From: Cyclaneusma minus
Taxonomy: Eukaryota > Ascomycota > Leotiomycetes > Marthamycetales > Marthamycetaceae
DNA: 64,000 bases
Assembly: GCA_037179335.1 (NCBI GenBank)
Contig: JAKZHN010000013.1
Coordinates: 62,001-126,000 of the forward strand
Direction of reading: 5' to 3'
Of the stretch, positions 34,901 through 45,070 are shown in pieces; within the stretch, counting starts at the first letter, position 1; each line of letters begins with the position of its first letter. The notes below the pieces were generated by a model. It was given only the letters and a program-made list of their open reading frames with translations, was not told where the DNA came from and ran no database searches. The position numbers were made by a program, and so were the translations under genes.

Positions 34901-36800
34901 CAATCCTATCAACATCCACAACATTAAAACGTAGCTGTAAGCCTCTAACCTGTTTCCGACATCAAGCTTTTGGCTTCTGGGATCGCGAAGGCTTGAGCCC
35001 GTTTCGTCAATCAACCGCATGGACTTTGGAAGGTTGTGACCTTGAAATTGCAACACCCATTTTAGACCAAGCATTGGAACTTTTCCTTGACGAACAAAAG
35101 CAGGTAGAAGAAACAGTATTTATATCTAGTACTTCGTGGACGGGACTGGGGGTCACCTGACTATGGAATGACTGAACTAGCTAGGTAAGTTACTAAACGC
35201 AGTCCCTAAGCGTCGCTTTGAAAGCCGCCGTCTCTACCGCCGTTGATCACTTCAACTGCCGAGTCCCGACTAGACCGCCAGCAGAGCACTTAGCACATAA
35301 ACCATCTGATGAGTCCCTGATCCTCGTTCCAGATTGTCTGAGTAAGAACAGTCGCTCCAGCCTTACTAGAAAAGGATACGCAAACCCAAACTATTCGGAC
35401 AGGCCAAGGCCCACATACCGCTGCTTATCATTCCTACTCTCCTTGGAGAAACTAAAGGAGAGGAGGAAGAGGGATCTATATGCCATTCCTGACAAGAGGG
35501 CCATTGCCAGGTAGGCTAGCGAAGGCAGACAAAGATGTTGCGGCTACCGCCAAAAGCCTGCTCTACTGTCATGGAGGTCTTCCATTATCAAGGCCCAGAT
35601 CAAGTACACGGGAATTGGTGGGCAGACTTTTGCGCAAGATCATCAAATAAGTATTGTCCTTTCAGCCTTTTTGCTGCGCAGTTCAAGAAGTGCACACACT
35701 CCAGCCGCTCTGCTCGTGGTCAAGATCCATTGAGGGCTCAGATCAATAGTATTTCCCGTGGAGAAATCGAAAGAGAGGAACCAAAGAAGTCTTTATATAC
35801 TATTTCTTGGAACGGGGCCATTGCCAGGGAGTAAAAGGGAGTCAAACGAATATGCTGTCGTCACGTCCAAAGGCCTGCTCTACTGTCGTCCACGCTTTCC
35901 ATTGTCGAGGCCTCAATAAGGAAGGTATTTTGAGATTGGTTCCCGAATTTGTGCGCAAGATTGTCCGACTGAAAACGTCTGAACAAACGTCCCGACTTTG
36001 TGTTTGTGTAATTCGGGAGGTAGATCAATGCTCATGTTCAAGGTTCAATGTCATGTGAGTCATCTTTCTGCTTTCTTTGCAGAAACTGAAGGAGAGGGAG
36101 AAGAAGAGTCTTTATATAGGTAAATAGACACTGTTTCGTAGCAGGCGATTGATTTGCAGGCCAAGGTAGACATTGAACAAGAAAGGATTCATTGACTCTC
36201 CATCACCCCTTGGAGCAAGGTCTGCTGTCACTCGGATCTTTCACTGTTGGACCCTGACGCAACTTACCTTTTGAGAAATTGGTTCCCAGATTTCACACAA
36301 GAATCTCCGGTAGAGGAAATTGCCCCAGAATCCAGATCCGTCACTGTGTGATTCATGAGAACCACAAGCCGCAGCTGCTTTACTCGTAGAAGTTGGCTGG
36401 TGTATATTTCGAACACTTTCTTGGAGAACTGGGAAGAGGGCAAAGAGGATGCTTTATATAAGGTAGGTACATAGAATACTTCGTAGCACACGGCCACTGG
36501 TATGCGGGCCAAAGGTAGGCATTGGAAATCAAGCCACAAACTCACGGCCACCACTTAGAGCACGGTCTGCTGTCATCGAGCTCTTCCACCGTCGAACCTC
36601 GATCCGATTGAACTACACCGAAATTGACTCGCAGATTGCGCGCCAGAAGCTCTGGTCAAGAAACTTGTTCCAAATTTCTTACTCTCTGATCCAGAAAGCC
36701 ATAAATTCCATTTGTTTCCGCTTGTAGTCGTGATCAGATCCTGCTCAGTGTCTATTTCCTAGAGGATTGAGAAGAGGGCAAGGAGGAGGCTTTTATATAC
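31980..36800 (-). repeat. diverged tandem array, period ~355 bp, each unit with a TATA box
   Basis: At least 13 units are recognisable by a core that on the plus strand reads GAAGCAGTCTTTATATAGTA or close to it. Cores lie near 32231, 32925, 33309, 33682, 34041, 34391, 34765, 35120, 35476, 35793, 36112, 36454 and 36793, 317-384 bp apart, with one double interval where one core may be lost. A second conserved block about 100-150 bp after each core (GTCTACYGYCGTY...CTTCCACTGTC) confirms that the units are homologous. Read on the minus strand, each core is a TATATAAAG box followed by a C/T-rich tract (CTTCTCC..CTTGGAGAA region inverted), like a promoter and start region. No unit holds a conserved open frame. 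Base composition is ordinary, so the array is not RIP-mutated. Function unknown. Confidence 0.75.
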
Positions 36801-37278
36801 GTACCCAGGTGGAAACTCCTCTACAGGCACGACAATTAATAACAAAATTGACAAAAGCACAAAGCAGCACAAATGTAGCTTAGCTTCCCAAGTCTTCCCC
36901 GCCGTTCAGGTTGCTTGCGCTTCCCGTTCCGCAACCCCGAGGTATCACCAGAGTGCGGGGGAGCTCCCGCTCGAACCGCTCCCGGTCAAGCTCAGCTCAT
37001 GCATATGCAAGATTACAACTAACAGCACGGCGGCAGACCGACGGCGATTTGTCAATTGCTTCTTTGCTGCATCATCTCTCAACATTTTTTCTTCTCAGAC
37101 GATCAGATCTGAATTTGAAGCTCCAAGTTCACAGCTCTGGATTTCCAAGTGCCAATTGAACTCATTGTCTCGAGCTCCCAGCCCCTCTGTCTCTTGTCTA
37201 AACACCGGACCCCGCAATACCCTCAGTTTATCACTCGACATCAAGTAACTCGTAAAAAAACCCCACTCAAGAGAGAAA
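36801..37278. other. intergenic, promoter of acyl-CoA synthetase gene
   Basis: No gene. The pyrimidine-rich leader TCTTCTCAGACGATCAG and following sequence lead into the ATG at 37279. Confidence 0.45.
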
Positions 37279-39602
37279 ATGACACCAAACCATCCCCAAG
37301 ACGCCGTCCAAGCCCATTCCATCCAATCCCCAGAATCTTTCTGGCTCTCCCAAGCCTCTGCCCTCACCTGGCACAAGAAACCCTCCAAAGCTCTTTCAAA
37401 GACTACCAAGACGCTGAAATCGGGCGTCAAACATGACCACTGGGAATGGTTTCCCGACGGCGAGATCTCGACATGTTACAACTGTGTCGACCGCCACGTC
37501 GAAGCAGGAAATGGCGATGTAACTGCTATTGTATACGAGTCCCCGGTCACGAAATCGAAAGAGAAATATACTTATAGGCAGTTACTGGAGGAAGTCGAAG
37601 TATTTGCGGGGGTGTTGAGGGAAGAGGGTGTTAAGAGGGGGGATGTGGTGCTTTTGTATAGTAAGATCACCACTTTCCCGTCCCAATATCCAAGCCCCCA
37701 GCTCAAACTGTCTGGAATAATATTCAGATACTAGGGTATCAGGCATAGATAGACTGACAGAATCCCCAGTGCCAATGATCCCCCCCGCCCTCATAGCCCT
37801 CCTCGCCATCTCCCGCCTCGGCGCCCTCCACACCGTCGTCTTTGGCGGATTCGCCGCCGCCTCCCTCGCCCAACGCATTACCTCTTCCCGCCCCAAAATC
37901 ATCCTAACCGCCTCCTGCGGCATCGACGGCACCAAACCACCACTCCCCTATCAGCCTTTCATTACGTCCGCTCTCTCCCTCTCCACCTACAAACCCTCCA
38001 GTCCCATAAAAACTATAATTTACCAACGCGACCAATTGCGCTGGGATTCGGTGAATAAAAATGACGGGCAAAGAAATTGGCAGAGACTTGTGAAAAGCGC
38101 GAGACAGAGAGGTGTGAAGGCGGGGTGTGTGCCGGTGAAGAGTACGGATCCCATATATATCATCTATACGTCTGGCACGACAGGTGCGCCCAAAGGGGTA
38201 GTCCGCGAAGCAGGCGGTCATGCCGTCGCGCTTCATCTTTCTGCCTCCTATCTGTTCAACATCCGCGGCCCGGGCGACGCCATGTTCTGCGCCTCAGACA
38301 TCGGCTGGGTAGTAGGCCATTCCTACATCCTCTACGCGCCCCTCCTGCGCGGCTCCACCACCATTCTCTTCGAAGGAAAGCCAGTAGGCACGCCCGACGC
38401 ATCAACCTTCTGGCGAATTATCGAAGAATATAATGTGAAAGCGCTTTTTACGGCACCGACAGCGCTGAGAGCTATAAGACGTGATGATCCGGAAAATAAG
38501 ATGATTGGGGAAGTGGGAAAAAGGGGCGGTTTGAGGACGCTGAAGGGACTGTTTTTGGCGGGTGAGAGGTCAGAGCCGAGTATTGTGAGTATGTATGGAG
38601 AGTTGTTGCGGAAATATGGCGGCGAGGGAGCGGTTGTGGTGGATAATTGGTGGTCTTCGGAATCCGGCTCTCCCATATCTGGGATTGCGATGTTTCCGGG
38701 GGCTGGTTCGGGTGACAGCTCTTCTGATAGTAAGGCGGTCAAGCCGTTGCCCATCAAGCCTGGATCAGCGGGGAAAGCGATGCCGGGCTTTGATGTACGG
38801 ATTGTGAATGATGAAGGGAAAGAGGTGGAGAAGGGGAGCATGGGCAATATTGTGCTTGCGCTGCCGCTTGCGCCTTCGGGGTTCCGGAGCTTGTGGCAGG
38901 ACGAGGAGAGATTCTATAAGGGTTATTTGAAACGCTTTGAGGGGAAGTGGATCGATACCGGAGACGCAGGCATGATTGACGAGGATGGGTACATCCACGT
39001 TATGAGTCGCTCGGATGATATTATTAATGTTTCTGCGCATCGGTTCAGCACGGGTAAGTTTCTCCGAGCTTTCCCAAATCCCACCATAAAGATGGATACG
39101 GTCGGGTGTGTGGAGATGAAGAAATGATACTGACCGTGGTATTTGCGGAATAGGTGCCATCGAACAAGCCCTCTCCTCCCACCCCTCTATCGCCGAAGTC
39201 TGCGTAATCGGCATCCCAGACTCCCTCAAAGGCCACCTGCCCTTCGCCTTCGCCACCCTGTCAACTCCCAACCACCCAACATCCGCGATCCCTTCTCCGC
39301 AGTTATATTCCGAACTCCAAAAGCTCGTTCGCGAACAGATTGGCGCTATTGCTTCCTTGGGTGGCATGATCCAGGGCAAGGGCATGATACCAAAGACACG
39401 ATCTGGTAAAACTCTGCGTCGCGTGCTGAGAGAACTGGTAGAAAATGCGGTGCATGGGGAGTTCGATAAGGAAGTGCCAGTGCCGGCTACGATTGAGGAT
39501 GCGAGTGTGATGGAGGTGGCGAAGGAAAAGGTGAGGGAATATTTTAAGGAAAAGGGGGAGGTGCATAAGGCGATTGAGACGAGGGCGAAGGCGAAGTTGT
39601 AG
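37279..39602 (+). CDS. propionyl/acetyl-CoA synthetase-like enzyme (PrpE/ACSS3 type), peroxisomal signal
   Basis: Exons 37279-37660, 37770-39053 and 39154-39602 give 704 aa; the phases match and the introns are 109 and 100 bp. The enzyme belongs to the AMP-forming acyl-CoA synthetases and should activate a short-chain acid (propionate, acetate or similar) to its CoA thioester using ATP. Evidence: the phosphate loop YIIYTSGTTGAPKGVV followed by REAGGHAVAL, which is typical of PrpE/ACSS3 rather than plain acetyl-CoA synthetase. Further motifs are CASDIGWVVGHSYILYAPLL, DNWWSSESGSPISG, WIDTGDAGMIDEDGY, RSDDIINVSAHRFSTGAIEQ across the second splice, and the catalytic Lys motif PKTRSGKTLRR. The last three residues are Ala-Lys-Leu, a PTS1-type signal, so peroxisomes are the likely site. 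No N-terminal mitochondrial presequence is evident. The exact substrate cannot be read from sequence. Confidence 0.92.
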
Positions 39603-40103
39603 GCTGGGGGTGGGATGGGAGAGGGTGAGGGATGGCGTGTATATGGGATATGGCGAGAGTGGGGGAAACATGGATATCCATGATTCGAAACAGGATATGG
39701 TAGTGATGATTCGGGTAAATGTGGCGGTGGGATGACGTGTATATAGGATATCTGAGCTCATGATTGAAAGCAGAATATGGACAAATTCCAGTTGACTGGA
39801 TATGTCTCATGGCTGGAGCTACCTACAAATTTCTTCGGTGACAGGGTCTGGTGTCCATTCTGATATCGAAGCTTTCCTTCTCCGTTTTGGAACCACCTCC
39901 CGCTAAGCTACTTGAGAGCCCTTCTCTATTCCAAGCCGCGCACTCAACGGGGCCAAGAAGCAGAGTCAGGGCTTCAGCTAACGATGTCCCGTTCAAAGTT
40001 CCGAGGTAGAGGCGCCTCACCTCGTCCTACTCGCCACCACAAGCCGGAGGATCGAAAGCCGTTATTCCATGTACACGTAGCAGCGCGTCGCATACGTAGT
40101 CTT
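39603..40103. other. intergenic with short GATATGG-type repeat
   Basis: Between 39640 and 39780 the phrases GTGTATATRGGATAT and CATGATT(C/G)AAA(C/G)CAG(G/A)ATATGG occur twice, about 105 bp apart, a small diverged tandem duplication in the 3' flank of the synthetase gene. The rest may include the 3' end of the minus-strand snoRNA host transcript. Confidence 0.5.
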
Positions 40104-40174
40104 CCTGTAAATCCTCAAGTCAGCTTCACGTTTGCAGAGATAGAGAACGTAAAGTATGCAGAAGTATTTCAAGA

Positions 40175-40257
40175 AAGATCAGACAGCAGTTGGATAAATA
40201 TTAGTCCACATAGAATTCAGAACAGGTCTGTGAATATTTTTGCTCTCATCATGTGAA
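40175..40257 (-). ncRNA. box C/D snoRNA, U25/snR56-type, copy C
   Basis: Box C is at 40252-40246 and box D at 40182-40179. It has the same guides as copies A and B and one further base change between the two guide regions (GGACTAATA against GGACCAATA). It lies in the third host intron. Confidence 0.88.
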
Positions 40258-40487
40258 AATGAAAAGACAGTATGAGGGTTGGGAATACTCACAGGAAGGT
40301 GTATAACGTCGCTCCTCGTCTTCCTCGCCATAATCGCCACGACAAGCATCATGATCGAAGCGCCACTATTGAGTCTCCATGTATCAGCGCAGAGTATTTA
40401 TTGTAGTCTGTATCTCATCTGCGAATCATTATGTCAGCTTCAGGTCTGCCAAGAAGAAGATTTAAAGGATGAAGAGGTACTTCAACC

Positions 40488-40570
40488 AAGATCAGACAGC
40501 AGTTGGATAAATATTGGTCCACATAGAATTCAGAACAGGTCTGTGAATATTTTTGCTCTCATCATGTGAA
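40488..40570 (-). ncRNA. box C/D snoRNA, U25/snR56-type, copy B
   Basis: Box C is at 40565-40559 and box D at 40495-40492. Within the core it differs from copy A at one position (TCTATGTGG against TCCATGTGG). Both guide elements are unchanged. It lies in the second host intron. Confidence 0.88.
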
Positions 40571-40760
40571 AATGCAAGGATGAATGGGGCTTCAGAATAC
40601 TCACAGATTGGTTTTGGGGTATGTGGATAGCTCGGGGTGAATCCTAGATGTATCAGCGTAGAGTAATCCATTGATAATCCTCGGAACCTATAAAGCTAGA
40701 ATCGCAAAGTCAGCTTGAGCTCTCGGAGATAGACAATGTTGATAGGCAGAGTGCTCAGGA

Positions 40761-40843
40761 AGGATCAGACAGCAGTTGGATAAATATTGGTCCACATGGA
40801 ATTCAGAACAGGTCTGTGAATATTTTTGCTCTCATCATGTGAA
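40761..40843 (-). ncRNA. box C/D snoRNA, U25/snR56-type, copy A
   Basis: Minus strand. Box C ATGATGA is at 40838-40832 and box D CTGA at 40768-40765, with an internal D' box (TTCTGAA) and a C'-like stretch. The guide just before D' is TTCACAGACCTGTT, which as I recall is the U25 guide for 18S rRNA 2'-O-methylation (yeast snR56, G1428). The guide before D (ATCCAACTGCTGT) would pair with an ACAGCAGTTGGA stretch that I recall from 25S rRNA. Located inside the first host intron. Ends are approximate. Confidence 0.88.
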
Positions 40844-40950
40844 TAGGGAAAGTTGAATGAAGCTTGGGATACTCACAATTTGTGGAGGTGGGTAACAAGT
40901 GGTCCGGGTAAGAGGTTGGATGATCTGGATAGCTTGGGGTGGGTGCTGGC

Positions 40951-41307
40951 AAAGAGGTTCGTCGGACTCAGCGATGCGTGGCTTTCGAGCCCAAGGCCTT
41001 GCGATGATTCCTGTAACACATCAGTGCGAAGCAACATTCGTCGAGTTTGTAGAGTTAGTGATCTGGGTATGTCGCCAGAAGCCATCACATATAGCTGCCA
41101 AATCCTCACTGCAGCAGTCAACCAAACCCATCACAGAGCACGACACCCAGAAAAATGCATGCGCGTGAAGAAGACTCGTGATTCCATTGACCCTGGAGAG
41201 CGGTACATGCAGAAAGGCCCATTAGAGACTGGAAAGCTCCCAGCTTATTTTTGAAGCTTGTTCGCCCGACGTACCCATCCTTGACACTCCTGAAACATGC
41301 CCAAGAT
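40951..41307. other. intergenic between L19 and snoRNA host
   Basis: This holds the 3' UTR of L19 and either the promoter of the snoRNA host or its first exon. No open frame is supported. Confidence 0.4.
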
Positions 41308-42262
41308 CTATTTGGCCTCCTCGGTCTCCTCGTCACCAAGCATGGCGTTGCGCTTGGCGTTGACTCTCTCCAGTTTCCTCTCACGTGCAGCCTTGGTCTT
41401 AGCACGCTTAGCGTCCATCTCCTCCTTCAAGTGCCTCTCACGAGCCTTCTCGGCCTTGGCCCTGTGGATCTGCAAAATTTGTTAGCAGGTGTACCGGCAA
41501 GATTTCCATAGAGTAGATCGCCGGAAAACGTACGTGCTCGACAAGTGCGCGCTTGTGCTTGAAGGTGTTACCCTTGCTGAGGTGGTACAGCTCGTGGTAG
41601 AGGTGCTTGTCGATCTTGCCACTGGCGCGGTACTTGACAAGGAGACGGCGGAGGACACGGAGACGGCGCATCCAGACAACTTGGCTATAGACACATTCCC
41701 ATCAGTATTCTGCTCCCAAATGTATTGCATTGCCGGTGTATTGCGTAGTGTAGTCGTTCAATTGTCGTTCAATTGTATTCGCGGGACTCGGATGTCGACG
41801 TACCTGGGCATGCGAGCGTCCTTGGTACCCCTCCTCTTACCGAAACCACGGTGACGACCGATCTGGCGGGCAGCAGCGAGGTCACGGGCGCGCGATCTCG
41901 AGTGCATGGTGACGGGCTTGCGGATGATGAGGCCATCAGCGACGAGCTTGCGGACGGACTGGCGAGAGTTGGCATTGCTGATCTCGTTGACTTCGTTGGG
42001 GTCGAGCCAGATCTTGCGCTTGCCGCAGCCAACGACAGACGCGGCGAGGCGCTTCTGGGATCGGAGGTTGACCCTGTAGAGAGAGCACAGTCAGCATTTT
42101 GTGGTGTTGAAGGTGTTGCAGGTCGCAATGTGGTGGATTCGTGGTGTCGTAGGGCCTCAATCAGAGGGGCGCTGGTCGAGGCCACAGAGCCGTGGGAAAG
42201 ACGCGCTCAAATGGAAATCCATCTGCTGTATTTTGGCTGTACGGGGAGCTGGAGTCTTACAT
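41308..42262 (-). CDS. rpl19: 60S ribosomal protein L19 (eL19)
   Basis: Minus strand, four coding exons: 42262-42261, 42073-41804, 41684-41534 and 41469-41308, giving 194 aa. The first coding exon is only AT; the G of the start codon comes from the next exon (AAGAT|GTAAGA...CTACAG|GGTCAAC). The protein starts MVNLRSQKRLAASVVGCGKR and continues with KIWLDPNEVNEISNANSRQ, MPSQVVWMRRLRVLRRLLVKYR and HLYHELYHLSKGNTFKHKRA, diagnostic of eL19. It ends in a basic helix running to EETEEAK. Introns are 187, 119 and 64 bp and all phases fit. eL19 is a structural protein of the large subunit that reaches the small subunit through a bridge. The same split start codon occurs, as I recall, in yeast RPL19, so it is an old intron position. 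Confidence 0.97.
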
Positions 42263-43186
42263 CTTGGCGGATTCGATGGGGTCGCTGGTCGGTTGGTGAT
42301 GGTCGTCGTCTTGCCTCAGCGAGTTGACGTTGGCGATGTTCTCCTCCCCAGCAAGCGGCGCAGAGGGGGCATGTGCCCTAGGGGGAAATTGGCTGGCTGC
42401 CTCAGGCTGCCGTCAGCCTCACGTGCTCAGGGCAAATGTGCGCGCTGCGGATTTTTGTCCAGAGCACAGAAGTCAGGCGATGATGGAGATCAATTCATTA
42501 AACTTGGTCTATCTAGCTGGTCCCGACCAATTCTCAAAGTCGATGTTGTGCTGCATTGCTTCAATTTTGACATTTCCTGGACGTTCTCGCATGTGTGGCG
42601 GCCTCGCGAGAAATCCGGATCATCAAAGTTCAACTCAAGGCCCCACACCAGCCTCGGCGTTCCAGCCACACTTCATCCACACACTATGTTCCAGTCCTGA
42701 TTATCGTATTTCCTATAATTAGCGTCTGTATATTTGAGCTCTTCCTAGGTATGTAGATAGTCCACTGGATTCCTTGTGCTTATAATGCTTTTTAGTTATT
42801 TCGGGGCGATTTTAAACACAATGCGCTTCAGACGATATAAATCCGAACTTGCTTTAAATTTTTATATTGCTATTATATGTAGGAGCTTAGATTGGATCTA
42901 ATTATTAGGAATTTCTAGTCTCTTATAATCCCTTGAAATACAAGTCTAAATTGTCATTCAAATTATAAAGAACCAGCCCTGCTATCGGAGAGAAGTGGTC
43001 CCAAGGCCGATAAGACAGCTCCACCACAATGATGCTATCCACAAGGCGTATCGATGAGGGGAACGTAGCTACATGTAACGTGCTGCTGTATTTAGACCAC
43101 AGCTTCCTGCAGCTTCTCCGTCTCCCGTTCTTTCCCTTGGTCTCTCTCCTCGTGGTCTTCAAAACTTGCCGTAACCGTCACCCAAA
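42263..43186. other. divergent promoter region, L19 / PLP lyase
   Basis: Separates two divergently transcribed genes. The part near 42720-42960 is AT-rich. No gene is seen. Confidence 0.5.
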
Positions 43187-44585
43187 ATGTCCCACGCCTA
43201 CCCGCAACTCACCCGCACCGGTGTCATCCAGGCCCATGAACTGGTCAAACCACATGTCCACTACACACCTGTCCTCACCAACACCACGTTGACAGAGCTG
43301 GCATCGACCCCGCAGTCGCCAGAAGGTCTAAAGGGCACAGAATGGGAAGGGAAGGAGCCTGCAAAGCCGAAGATCAGGTTATGGTTCAAGTGCGAGAATC
43401 TCCAGCGTGTTGGAGCGTTCAAGGCCAGAGGTGCTTTCCATGCGATTGAAAAGTTGTTGCAGGAAGAGGGGTTCGAAAAAGAGAGAGGCGTTATTACGCA
43501 TAGTTCAGGTGCGTAAATTGTGGTTGCAGTCTACAACTTCACAGATATATCACATGGGAGCATAGCAGAGGGTTGGTTTTCTAATAGCTGTCATCTCGGA
43601 GTGTTCACTGTTGAATCTATCTACATTATATAATACTTGAAAACCAGGCCTCGTCCATGACTGATGATCTGTAGGAAACCATGCACAGGCGCTTGCACTG
43701 GCCGCTCGCACTATGGGCATACCCGCCCACATTGTCATGCCCACCATCTCAACTCCGTCCAAGATTGCAGCAACGAAGGGCTATGGAGCGAATGTCGTAT
43801 TCAGTGGAAGCACCAGTACAGAGCGAGAGGCTGTTGTAGAAGAGGTAATCAAAAAGACGGGAGCTCGTCTGGTGCCTCCATATGACCACCCTGATATTAT
43901 CCTAGGTCAGGGCACGCAAGGCCTGGAATTGCAAAAGCAAGTGGGAGAAATGATCGCAGCCGGTGGACAGCAAGTGAAATGCAGCTTTGCATCCAAGTCG
44001 ACCAACGAAAAGCCGAGTTCTTCCCAATGCCTCAATGCCGTCATCGCGCCATGTGGTGGAGGAGGTATGTTGAGTGGAGTCGCTCTAAGCTGTGAAGGCA
44101 CTGGCATTCACGTCTTCGGAGCCGAGCCATCATTCGAGGGTGCCGATGACTGCAAGCGAGGACTCGAGGCTGGGAAGAGAATCGAGACAGTCAAGACGCT
44201 GACTATTGCGGACGGACTGAGGACACCTGTCGGGGCTATTCCATGGACCATCATTCATGACAGGAAGCTCGTCCGCCAGATGTTCAATGTAACGGAGGAA
44301 AATATCAAGAAAGCGCTGAGACTGGTGCTGGAAAGGATGAAGATGGTGGTAGAGCCGAGTGCTGTGGTAGGGCTTGCGGTGGCATTGTTCAACGAAGACT
44401 TTCGAAGTTTGGTGGAGCGAGAGGCTGGGGAAGATGGGTGGGATCTGGGAATTATTTTCTCTGGGGGCAATGTGAATATTGAGGCGTTGGGGAAGATGTT
44501 TGAGACGAGCGAGAAAAAGGCAGAGAGGGCAGAGGGCAAATTGGGGAGTCAGGGGGAGAGGGTGGCAGAGAATGTGGCGGGTTGA
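43187..44585 (+). CDS. serine racemase / threonine dehydratase-like PLP enzyme (SRY1 type)
   Basis: Exons 43187-43508 and 43675-44585 (166-bp intron, GTGCGT...CTGTAG, phase 1) give 410 aa. This is a fold-type II PLP enzyme of the serine racemase / L-threonine ammonia-lyase / threo-3-hydroxyaspartate dehydratase group. The PLP lysine lies in KCENLQRVGAFKARGA (Lys79). The asparagine loop HSSGNHAQALA is restored by the splice. The phosphate-binding loop is PCGGGGMLSG and the C-terminal motif is FSGGNVN. The family is usually about 320-340 aa; here two insertions (about residues 42-62, and a Ser/Lys-rich stretch before CLNAVIAPCGG) and a charged tail add length. It should deaminate or racemise Ser, Thr or hydroxy-Asp; which one cannot be told. 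The mitochondrial SHMT gene lies 0.5 kb downstream on the same strand. Confidence 0.9.
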
Positions 44586-45070
44586 AATTGAGGTGCCAGA
44601 AGTTGAGGGTCTCGAGGAAAGAAGTTTGCGTAGAGAAGAGAACACAACATCGAGGCCGATCAGTCCGGTTCAAATTGTTCCACAAAAGGTGGTGGGTGGG
44701 CCCAGAACATCTCAGCATCGCCCAGTGAAACGTTGCTGTCTCCTGAGAGCTGTGCTGCCGTAGAGACCATCTCATCATCTCGGTGATAGTTGTGTGAGGA
44801 GAGAAAACATTTTGGGACGCGACAGACCTACGCTTTATGTGGTGACGATTTTCTCGTGGCCTGACAAGTGAGGCAACCGCACTATATTAGCCTTGCGACG
44901 GGTCCGTGCGGAAGATCTCAAGTCTTGGCCCCGCAGCTGTTGACTCTGCTGAAGAGCTCTCGGCGCAAAAGTCCGGACAGCTTCAGCAAATTCAAGAGGT
45001 GGGTCGATATCACCGGTTGTTTTCCCCTCAAACTGCGGCCGACTGATCTGCTTGCCTCCTCCAGCTTACA
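44586..45070. other. intergenic, SHMT promoter
   Basis: No gene. The sequence holds the 3' flank of the PLP-lyase gene and the promoter and leader of SHMT. Confidence 0.5.

Larger units (their letters stand above)
40050..40950 (-). ncRNA. noncoding snoRNA host transcript with three snoRNA introns
   Basis: On the minus strand three introns follow one another: 40876-40688, 40604-40419 and 40292-40105 (189, 186 and 188 nt). Each begins GTGAGTAT and has AGCTGAC as branch site. They end TTATAG, TCGCAG and TTTACAG. Each contains one copy of the same box C/D snoRNA about 35-50 nt after the donor. The exons between (83 and 126 nt) have no shared open frame but share TACTCTRCGCTGATACAT, so the whole exon-intron unit was duplicated. 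The transcript ends are not visible and the coordinates are nominal. Ribosomal protein gene L19 lies upstream on the same strand (stop at 41308), so the host could be a separate transcript or a spliced L19 3' UTR. Confidence 0.8.

Noticed and set aside
36264..36554. 96-codon minus-strand frame in the first array, and similar frames in the second
   Set aside because: Frames are not conserved between units, so coding is unlikely even though a GTAAGT donor follows one of them.
31980..36800. CRISPR-like array
   Set aside because: Units are ~355 bp and diverged throughout, not short identical repeats with spacers, and the genome is eukaryotic.
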